Positions 21,201 through 33,200 of a stretch of DNA of 64,000 nucleotides are shown here, in pieces. Below the pieces are notes generated by a model. It did no database searches, was not told where the DNA came from, and saw only the letters and a program-made list of their open reading frames with translations. Origin of the DNA: Arcicella sp034519515. GTDB lineage: Bacteria > Bacteroidota > Bacteroidia > Cytophagales > Spirosomataceae. The position numbers and the translations under genes are program-made. The stretch is from assembly GCA_034519515.1 (NCBI GenBank), contig JAXHOK010000036.1:62001-126000 (forward strand), in the 5' to 3' direction. How positions within the stretch are numbered: the first letter of the stretch is position 1; each line of letters begins with the position of its first letter.

Positions 21201-24200
21201 ACAGGAGCTTACCAAGTACAATTTGTGGCTCCAGCAGGAAGCCGTCCAACAATATCAAATACGGGTGATGATAAATTAGACAGTGATATTGATAATCAAG
21301 GATTTAGTCAGATTGTCAATATTAATACCTCTAAATCGCCAAGCGATACACTAAGAAATAATCCTCAAATTGATGCAGGATTCAACTGTAAGCCAGTTAT
21401 AACAGCTACTCCCCAAAAGCAAAATGTTTGTTTGGGAGGCACAGCATCTGCATTTACGAGAAATATAGTACTTGGATTGGTAACTACGCAACAATGGTAC
21501 GGACCAACAGCTGATACAACTTCGGCATTGGGCACAACCATTGGAGGTGCAGTAAACTCAACTTTTACGCCCACCACGCCAACCGCTGCAGGAACATATT
21601 ATTATGCTGTGGTCGGACAAAACGGAACGGCTAATTGTAGTGATACCGCTTTTGTAGCCCTCACGGTTTTACCAAATTTCACGGTAAAAGCCACGCCAAC
21701 TAATGCACTTTGTAGCACAGAAACAGGCTCAATTTCAACCACAATCGCAGGGGGAATCTCTCCATTTACTTACTTGTGGAGCAACGGGGCAACAACTTCT
21801 ACGATTAATAATTTAGCGTCAGGTTCATACACGGTAACGGCAACGGATGCCAACGGATGCAAAGCCGACACTACTCTGGCTTTGACAAAACCAGATTCGA
21901 TTGATTTGGCTATGATGGTTACCAATGTTACGTGTAATGGTTCAGTCGATGGACAATTATCAAGTATGCTTACGGGTGGCAAAGCTCCATATACGTATGA
22001 ATGGTACAATGGTAGTACTGTCTCGGGATTATTTTTCTCGAATAACCCAGCCGTAACAGGTTTGGCATCAGGGACTTATACGTTGAAAGTGATTGATGCA
22101 AATGGTTGTAGTAAATCAAAAACCATTACCGTAACAGCACCGATAAAGATAAACGTTGCCCAAACGCAAAAGGACAATATCTGTTTTGACCAAAGTAAAG
22201 GCGAAATTTCAGCAACCATTGGCGGAGGAACGCCTCCAATTGATATTAAATGGAAAGTTGATGGTGTAAGCAATCCAGCCTACGATGGATTATCAGTAAT
22301 AACAGGCTTAAAAGCAGGTATTTATGAATTGACATTAACCGATGCAAACGGATGTATTACTACGGTAAAAGATACGCTTGTTCAACCTGCTAAATTGATT
22401 CTTACTACCACCAAAACGGATGGAATTTGCTCAACTGGCAATAAAGGAAGTATCAATGCAACTGTTACGGGTGGTGTTGCACCATATTCATACAGTTGGT
22501 CAAATGGTGAATCAACAGCTAATGTAACTGATTTAGTTACGGGGAATTATAAATTAGTTGTAACTGATGCTAAGGCTTGTAAAGATTCCGTAACGGTTTT
22601 TATTGACGCACAAGACTGTCGTGTAGATGTTGCTTTGAAGAAAACTGTCGATGGTCTGTGTGAAAGAAAAGTAGGTGATGTGGTAACATTTAAAGTAGTC
22701 GTTACTCGACAAGATACCACTTCGCAAAGCACAACGGTTATTGTAAAAGACCAAATTGCATCGGAGTTCTTGATTACATCATCAACGCCAACAAAAGGTA
22801 GTTTTGATGTTTCAACGGGCTTGTGGTCTGGTATTGTATTAGCCAAAGGCGATTCTGCAACCCTTACGGTGGTTGCAACCATCAAAGCAGGAGCAAGTGG
22901 TTTATTGTGTAATCAGGCATTAGTAAACTTTATGGACAAAACTGATACGGATTCACAAGATGGTAATCTGAACCCAGCCGAAGATGATATTGCTTATGCT
23001 TGTGTAACAGTTCCGATTGATTTGTGTAAAGCAGATGGCAATTCAGTGACGTTAACAACCCCAGATTCATTAGCCAATATCAAATGGTTTAAAGACGGAG
23101 TTGAAATCACTGCAAATGCAGGTTTAGCCTCAATAATAGTCTCAGATGCAGGCTCATACACCTTTACGGGTACATCAAATGGTGTGGCTTGTCCAGTAGG
23201 AAATTGTTGCCCAGTAATTATCAAAGATGCTTGTTATGGCTCAATCGGTGATTATGTATGGTTTGACAAAAATCTTGACGGTAAGCAAACAGTAGGAGAG
23301 GAACCAGTTGCAGGTGTAAAAGTTTATTTATTAGACGGCACAACGGGAGCGAAGTTAGATTCAACCGTAACCGATGCCACGGGTAAGTATTTGTTTGATA
23401 GTTTATTAACAAAGACTTACAAAGTACAATTTGTAGCACCAGTGGGACAAGCGTTTACAACCTTGAATACTGGTGGAGATACAACAATAGACAGTGATGC
23501 AGGAGTAAATGGAACAAGTGGATTAATTACCATTGATACCACCAAACCATCGACTGATGTATTAAGAAATAATCCAACAATAGATGCGGGTATTATTCCA
23601 CAGTATGGTTCAATCGGAGATTATGTATGGACAGACCAAAACAATGACGGACAACAAACGGCGGGAGAATTGCCCATTGCAGGTGTGAAAGTAATTTTAT
23701 ACGCAGCCGACGGAACGACGAAATTAGATTCAACGGTAACGGATGCAACAGGTAAATACTTGTTTGATAGTTTATTAACGGGCGGTTACAAAGTGAAATT
23801 CATCGCTCCCAGCAGGAACCATTCCAGCGAAGCAGAATGTAGGAAATGATGTAAGTGATTCGGATGCAAACAAGTTAGGATTCAGTCAAGTAATCAATAT
23901 CAACACCGCTTTATTAGCGACAGATACTTTACGAAACAATCCACAAATTGATGCAGGATTTGTGCCAGTGGGTAGTATCGGAGACTTTGTATTTAATGAC
24001 AAAAACTCAAATGGAATTCAAGATGGAACTGATACACCGATTGCAGGAATCAAAGTTTATTTATTGGATAATGCAGGTGTGAAATTAGACAGCACAGTAA
24101 CTGATGCCACGGGTAAATACTTGTTTGACAGCTTGTTAGCTAATACTTATAAAGTGAAGTTTGAGATTCCAGCAGGAAGTGAAGCCACGATAAAAGGCTC

Positions 24201-27200
24201 AACGGCAACCGCTGGAAATGATAGCAACATCAATCCAGACGGCACAACGGAAGCAGTAATAATTGATACCACTTTACCATTAGGAGACATCGGCAGAGAT
24301 AATCCAACAATAGATGCAGGTATCAAGCCAGCGTATGGAAGTATCGGTGATTATGTATGGACAGACCAAAACAATGACGGACAACAAACCGCAGGAGAGT
24401 TACCCATTGCAGGCGTAAAAGTAATTTTATACGCAGCAGACGGAACAACGAAATTAGATTCAACGGTAACGGATGCGACAGGTAAATACTTGTTTGATAG
24501 TTTATTAACGGGCGGTTACAAAGTGAAATTCATCGCCCCAGCAGGGACAATCCCAGCGAAGCAGAATGTAGGAAATGATGTAAGTGATTCGGATGCCAAC
24601 AAGTTAGGATTCAGTCAATTAATCAATATCAACACCGCTTTATTAGCGACAGATACTTTACGAAACAATCCACAAATTGATGCAGGATTTGTGCCAGTGG
24701 GCAGTATTGGAGACTTTGTATTTAATGATACAGACAACTCAAACACCCAAACCTCAGGAGATACGCCAATTTCAGGCGTGAAAGTTTACTTACTTGATAA
24801 TGCAGGGGTAAAACTTGACTCAACGGTAACGGATGCAAGCGGTAAGTATTTGTTTGATAGTTTGGTAGCAGGAACGTACTCAGTACAATTTGTGAAACCA
24901 GCAGGGTTGAATTTTGTAACGCCATCAACGGGCGGTGACCCCACGAAAGACAGTGATGCCAACGCCACCACAGGCACATCAAGTCCAGTGATTATTGACA
25001 CAACGTTACCATTGGGCAACGTAGGCAGAGATAATCCAACGATTGATGCGGGCTTGAAAGGTATTCCACAGTATGGTTCAATCGGCGATTATGTATGGAC
25101 AGACCAAAACAATGACGGACAACAAACCGCAGGAGAGTTACCCATTGCAGGTGTGAAAGTAATTTTATACGCAGCCGACGGAACGACGAAATTAGATTCA
25201 GTACGGTAACGGATGCGACAGGTAAATACTTGTTTGATAGTTTATTAACGGGCGGTTACAAAGTGAAATTCATCGCCCCAGCAGGGACCATTCCAGCGAA
25301 GTCAGAATGTAGGAAATGATGTAAGTGATTCGGATGCCAATATGTTAGGATTCAGTCAAGTAATCAATATCAACACCGCTTTATTAGCGACAGATACTTT
25401 ACGAAACAATCCACAAATTGATGCAGGATTTGTGCCAGTGGGCAGTATCGGAGACTTTGTATTTAATGATACAGACAACTCAAACACCCAAACCTCAGGA
25501 GATACGCCAATTGCAGGTGTGCAAGTTTACTTACTTGATAATGCAGGGGTAAAACTTGATTCAACGGTAACGGATGCAGGAGGTAAGTATTTGTTTGATA
25601 GTTTGGTAGCAGGAACGTACTCAGTACAATTTGTGAAACCAGCAGGGTTGAATTTTGTAACGCCATCAACGGGCGGTGACCCCACGAAAGACAGTGATGC
25701 CAACGCCACCACAGGCACATCAAGTCCAGTGATTATTGACACAACGTTACCATTGGGCAACGTAGGCAGAGATAATCCAACGATTGATGCGGGCTTGAAA
25801 GGTATTCCACAGTATGGTTCAATCGGCGATTATGTTTGGTTCGATCAAAATAATGACGGACAACAAACCGCGGGAGAATTGCCCATTGCAGGTGTAAAAG
25901 TAATTTTATACGCAGCAGACGGAACAACGAAATTAGACAGTACAGTAACTGATGCGACAGGTAAATACTTGTTTGATAGTTTATTAACGGGCGGTTACAA
26001 AGTGAAATTCATCGCTCCCAGCAGGAACAATCCCAGCGAAGCCGAATGTAGGAAATGATGTAAGTGATTCGGATGCCAATATGTTAGGATTCAGTCAAGT
26101 AATCAATATCAACACCGCTTTATTAGCGACAGATACTTTACGAAACAATCCACAGATTGATGCAGGATTTGTGCCAGTGGGCAGTATCGGAGACTTTGTA
26201 TTTAATGATACAGACAACTCAAACACCCAAACCTCAGGAGATACGCCAATTTCAGGCGTGAAAGTTTACTTACTTGATAATGCAGGGGTAAAAATTGACT
26301 CAACGGTAACGGATGCAGGAGGTAAGTATTTGTTTGATAGTTTGGTAGCAGGAACGTACTCAGTACAATTTGTGAAACCAGCAGGGTTGAATTTTGTAAC
26401 GCCATCAACGGGCGGTGACCCCACGAAAGACAGTGATGCCAACGCCACCACAGGCACATCAAGTCCAGTGATTATTGACACAACGTTACCATTGGGCAAC
26501 GTAGGCAGAGATAATCCAACGATTGATGCGGGCTTGAAAGGTATTCCACAGTATGGTTCAATCGGCGATTATGTTTGGTACAGATCAAAATAATGACGGA
26601 CAACAAACCGCAGGAGAGTTACCCATTGCAGGCGTAAAAGTAATTTTATACGCAAGCAGACGGAACAACGAAATTAGACAGTACTGTAACGGATGCGACA
26701 GGTAAATACTTGTTTGATAGTTTATTAACGGGCGGTTACAAAGTGAAATTCATCGCCCCAGCAGGGACAATCCCAGCGAAGCAGAATGTAGGAAATGATG
26801 TAAGTGATTCGGATGCCAATATGTTAGGATTCAGTCAAGTAATCAATATCAACACCGCTTTATTAGCGACAGATACTTTACGAAACAATCCACAGATTGA
26901 TGCAGGATTTGTGCCAGTGGGCAGTATTGGAGACTTTGTATTTAATGATACAGACAACTCAAACACCCAAACCTCAGGAGATACGCCAATTTCAGGCGTG
27001 AAAGTTTACTTACTTGATAATGCAGGGGTAAAACTTGATTCAACGGTAACGGATGCAAGAGGTAAGTATTTGTTTGATAGTTTGGTAGCAGGAACGTACT
27101 CAGTACAATTTGTGAAACCAGCAGGGTTGAATTTTGTAACGCCATCAACGGGCGGTGACCCCACGAAAGACAGTGATGCCAACGCCACCACAGGCACATC

Positions 27201-30200
27201 AAGTCCAGTGATTATTGACACAACGTTACCATTGGGCAACGTAGGCAGAGATAATCCAACGATTGATGCGGGCTTGAAAGGTATTCCACAGTATGGTTCA
27301 ATCGGCGATTATGTTTGGTTCGATCAAAATAATGACGGACAACAAACCGCAGGAGAGTTACCCATTGCAGGCGTAAAAGTAATTTTATACGCAGCAGACG
27401 GAACAACGAAATTAGACAGTACTGTAACGGATGCGACAGGTAAATACTTGTTTGATAGTTTATTAACGGGCGGTTACAAAGTGAAATTCATCGCTCCCGC
27501 AGGAACCATTCCAGCGAAGTCGAATGTAGGAAATGATGTAAGTGATTCGGATGCCAATATGTTAGGATTCAGTCAAGTAATCAATATCAACACCGCTTTA
27601 TTAGCGACAGATACTTTACGAAACAATCCACAGATTGATGCAGGATTTGTGCCAGTGGGCAGTATCGGAGACTTTGTATTTAATGATACAGACAACTCAA
27701 ACACCCAAACCTCAGGAGATACGCCAATTGCAGGTGTGAAAGTTTACTTACTTGATAATGCAGGGGTAAAACTTGATTCAACGGTAACGGATGCAGGAGG
27801 TAAGTATTTGTTTGATAGTTTGGTAGCAGGAACGTACTCAGTACAATTTGTGAAACCAGCAGGGTTGAATTTCGTAACGCCAACCACAGGCGGTGACCCC
27901 ACGAAAGACAGTGATGCCAACGCCACCACAGGCACATCAAGTCCAGTGATTATTGACACAACGTTACCATTGGGCAACGTAGGCAGAGATAATCCAACGA
28001 TTGATGCGGGCTTGAAAGGTATTCCACAGTATGGTTCAATCGGCGATTATGTGTGGACAGACCAAAACAATGACGGACAACAAACCGCAGGAGAGTTACC
28101 CATTGCAGGCGTAAAAGTAATTTTATACGCAGCAGACGGAACAACGAAATTAGACAGTACTGTAACGGATGCGACAGGTAAATACTTGTTTGATAGTTTA
28201 TTAACGGGCGGTTACAAAGTGAAATTCATCGCCCCAGCAGGGACAATCCCAGCGAAGCAGAATGTAGGAAATGATGTAAGTGATTCGGATGCCAATATGT
28301 TAGGATTCAGTCAAGTAATCAATATCAACACCGCTTTATTAGCGACAGATACTTTACGAAACAATCCACAAATTGATGCAGGATTTGTGCCAGTGGGTAG
28401 TATCGGAGACTTTGTATTTAATGACACAAAAACTCAAATGGAATTCAAGATGGAACTGATACACCGATTGCAGGAATCAAAGTTTATTTATTGGATAATG
28501 CAGGTGTGAAATTAGACAGCACAGTAACTGATGCCACGGGTAAATACTTGTTTGACAGCTTGTTAGCTAATACTTATAAAGTGAAGTTTGAGATTCCAGC
28601 AGGAAGTGAAGCCACCGTAAAAGGTACAACGGCAACCGCTGAAAATGATAGCAATATCAACCCAGACGGCACAACGGAAGCAGTAATAATTGATACCACT
28701 TTACCATTAGGAGACATCGGCAGAGATAATCCAACAATAGATGCAGGTATCAAGCCAGCGTATGGAAGTATCGGTGATTATGTGTGGACAGACCAAAACA
28801 ATGACGGACAACAAACCGCAGGAGAGTTACCCATTGCAGGCGTAAAAGTAATTTTATACGCAGCAGACGGAACAACGAAATTAGACAGTACTGTAACGGA
28901 TGCAACAGGTAAATACTTGTTTGATAGTTTATTAACGGGCGGTTACAAAGTGAAATTCATCGCCCCAGCAGGGACAATCCCAGCGAAGCAGAATGTAGGA
29001 AATGATGTAAGTGATTCGGATGCCAATATGTTAGGATTCAGTCAAGTAATCAATATCAACACCGCTTTATTAGCGACAGATACTTTACGAAACAATCCAC
29101 AAATTGATGCAGGATTTGTGCCAGTGGGCAGTATCGGAGACTTTGTATTTAATGATACAGACAACTCAAACACCCAAACCTCAGGAGATACGCCAATTGC
29201 AGGTGTGCAAGTTTACTTACTTGATAATGCAGGGGTAAAACTTGATTCAACGGTAACGGATGCAGGAGGTAAGTATTTGTTTGATAGTTTGGTAGCAGGA
29301 ACGTACTCAGTACAATTTGTGAAACCAGCAGGGTTGAATTTTGTAACGCCATCAACGGGCGGTGACCCCACGAAAGACAGTGATGCCAACGCCACCACAG
29401 GCACATCAAGTCCAGTGATTATTGACACAACGTTACCATTGGGCAACGTAGGCAGAGATAATCCAACGATTGATGCGGGCTTGAAAGGTATTCCACAGTA
29501 TGGTTCAATCGGCGATTATGTATGGATCAGACCAAAACAATGACGGACAACAAACCGCAGGAGAATTGCCCATTGCAGGTGTGAAAGTAATTTTATACGC
29601 AGCCGACGGAACAACGAAATTAGACAGTACTGTAACGGATGCGACAGGTAAATACTTGTTTGATAGTTTATTAACGGGCGGTTACAAAGTGAAATTCATC
29701 GCTCCCAGCAGGGACCATTCCAGCGAAGTCAGAATGTAGGAAATGATGTAAGTGATTCGGATGCCAATATGTTAGGATTCAGTCAAGTAATCAATATCAA
29801 CACCGCTTTATTAGCGACAGATACTTTACGAAACAATCCACAGATTGATGCAGGATTTGTGCCAGTGGGCAGTTTAGGAGACTTTGTATTTAATGATACA
29901 GACAACTCAAACACCCAAACCGTAGGAGATACGCCAATTTCAGGCGTGAAAGTTTACTTACTTGATAATGCAGGGGTAAAACTTGATTCAACGGTAACGG
30001 ATGCAAGCGGTAAGTATTTGTTTGATAGTTTGGTAGCAGGAACGTACTCAGTACAATTTGTGAAACCAGCAGGGTTGAATTTTGTAACGCCATCAACGGG
30101 CGGTGACCCCACGAAAGACAGTGATGCCAACGCCACCACAGGCACATCAAGTCCAGTGATTATTGACACAACGTTACCATTGGGCAACGTAGGCAGAGAT

Positions 30201-33200
30201 AATCCAACGATTGATGCGGGCTTGAAAGGTATTCCACAGTATGGTTCAATCGGCGATTATGTTTGGTTCGATCAAAATAATGACGGACAACAAACCGCAG
30301 GAGAGTTACCCATTGCAGGCGTAAAAGTAATTTTATACGCAGCCGACGGAACGACGAAATTAGATTCAACGGTAACGGATGCAACAGGTAAATACTTGTT
30401 TGATAGTTTATTAACGGGCGGTTACAAAGTGAAATTCATCGCCCCAGCAGGGACAATCCCAGCGAAGCAGAATGTAGGAAATGATGTAAGTGATTCGGAT
30501 GCCAACAAGTTAGGATTCAGTCAATTAATCAACATCAACACTGCCTTAGCCGTAACTGATACGTTGAGAAACAATCCACAGATTGATGCAGGATTTGTGC
30601 CAGTGGGCAGTATTGGAGACTTTGTATTTAATGATACAGACAACTCAAACACCCAAACCTCAGGAGATACGCCAATTTCAGGCGTGAAAGTTTACTTACT
30701 TGATAATGCAGGGGTAAAACTTGACTCAACGGTAACGGATGCAAGCGGTAAGTATTTGTTTGATAGTTTGGTAGCAGGAACGTACTCAGTACAATTTGTG
30801 AAACCAGCAGGGTTGAATTTTGTAACGCCATCAACGGGCGGTGACCCCACGAAAGACAGTGATGCCAACGCCACCACAGGCACATCAAGTCCAGTTACAC
30901 TCGACACAACTCAACCATTAGGAAGTCCAGCGAGAGACAATAAAGATGTAGATGCGGGCTTGAAAGGTATTCCACAGTATGGTTCAATCGGAGATTATGT
31001 ATGGACAGACCAAAACAATGACGGACAACAAACCGCAGGAGAGTTACCCATTGCAGGCGTAAAAGTAATTTTATACGCAGCAGACGGAACAACGAAATTA
31101 GATCAGTACTGTAACGGATGCGACAGGTAAATACTTGTTTGATAGTTTATTAACGGGCGGTTACAAAGTGAAATTCATCGCCCCAGCAGGGACAATCCCA
31201 GCGAAGCAGAATGGTAGGAAATGATGTAAGTGATTCGGATGCAAATATGTTAGGATTCAGTCAAGTAATCAATATCAACACCGCTTTATTAGCGACAGAT
31301 ACTTTACGAAACAATCCACAGATTGATGCAGGATTTGTGCCAGTGGGCAGTATCGGAGACTTTGTATTTAATGACAAAAACTCAAATGGAATTCAAGATG
31401 GAACTGATACACCGATTGCAGGAATCAAGGTTTATTTATTGGATAATGCAGGTGTGAAATTAGATTCAACGGTAACTGATGCCACGGGTAAATACTTGTT
31501 TGACAGCTTATTAGCTAACACTTACAAAGTGAAGTTTGAGATTCCAGCAGGAAGTGAAGCCACGATAAAAGGCTCAACGGCAACCGCTGGAAATGATAGC
31601 AACATCAATCCAGACGGCACAACGGAAGCAGTAATAATTGATACAACTTTACCATTGGGAGACATCGGCAGAGATAATCCAACAATAGATGCAGGTATCA
31701 AGCCAGCGTATGGAAGTATCGGTGATTATGTATGGACAGACCAAAACAATGACGGACAACAAACCGCAGGAGAATTGCCCATTGCAGGCGTAAAAGTAAT
31801 TTTATACGCAGCCGACGGAACGACGAAATTAGATTCAACGGTAACGGATGCAACAGGTAAATACTTGTTTGATAGTTTATTAACGGGCGGTTACAAAGTG
31901 AAATTCATCGCCCCAGCAGGGACAATCCCAGCGAAGCAGAATGTAGGAAATGATGTAAGTGATTCGGATGCCAATAAGTTAGGATTCAGTCAAGTAATCA
32001 ATATCAACACCGCTTTATTAGCGACAGATACTTTACGAAACAATCCACAGATTGATGCAGGATTTGTGCCAGTGGGCAGTTTAGGAGATTATGTTTTCTT
32101 AGATAAAGACAACAATAATTTACAATCGCCTGGGGATGTAGCAGTAACTGGTGTGAAGATTTATTTACTCAATAATACAGGGGCAAAAATTGATTCTGCC
32201 ATCACTGATGTAAATGGTAGATATTTGTTCGATAGCTTAGTAGCAGGTAATTATTCAGTGCAGTTTGTGAAACCAGCAGGATTTGATTTTGTAACTTCGA
32301 AAGTAGGTGTGGAGGCAACTGATAGTGATGCCAATATTTCAACGGGTATTTCAGCACCTGTGTTTATTGACACAACTAAACCAATCGGTGACCCAGCCAG
32401 AAACAACCGTGACGTTGATGCAGGATTGAAACCACAGTATGGCAGTATCGGAGATTTTGTTTGGTTAGATATTAATAATGACGGAATCCAGCAGGTAAGT
32501 GAATTGCCAATTCCGAGTGTCAAAGTTTATCTATACAATGCCGCAGGAACAGTTATTTTAGATAGCACCGTTACGAACGCTAATGGTAAGTATTTGTTTG
32601 ACAGCTTATTAACGGGTGATTATAAAGTTAAATTTGTTGCTCCAACGGGAACAATTCCATCGAAGCAAAACATTGGAAACGACTTGTTTAATAGTGATGC
32701 CAATAAAATGGGCTTAACGCACTTGATTACAATTAATACAGCAAAATTACCAAGCGATACTTTGAGAAATAATCCTAATATTGATGCAGGATTTGTACCA
32801 GTAGGCTCAATTGGAGATTATGTTTGGTTTGACGCTAACAAAGATGGTTTACAAACAAATGGCGAACCAGTCGTGAGCGGTGTAAAAGTTTATTTACTGA
32901 ACGCTTCAAACGCTAAAATAGACAGTACAATTACGGATGCAACGGGTAAGTATTTGTTTGACAGTTTATTAACGGGCTCTTATAAAGTTCAATTCGTAGC
33001 TCCAAAAGATACCAACGTAACGGTGAAAGGAACAAATCCAAGCTCTGGTTTGGATAGCAATCCAAATCCTGTAACTGGAATCACGGATGCAGTGAGTATT
33101 GATGCTTCGTTCCCATTGGGTAATCCAGCAAGAGATAATCGTTCCGTGGATGCTGGTTTAACCATCAATTTAGGTTCGATTGCGGGTAAGACTTTTGATG

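Noticed and set aside
18575..31000. Regularly spaced 77-90 residue open frames on the minus strand within the SdrD-B arrays
   Set aside because: They recur once per repeat unit with nearly the same sequence and lack signals of their own. They are frame shadows of the plus-strand repeats.
23800..31220. Programmed ribosomal frameshifting in the giant gene
   Set aside because: The sites have no slippery sequence plus pseudoknot in common, need +1 and +2 corrections, and coincide with variant positions between repeats.
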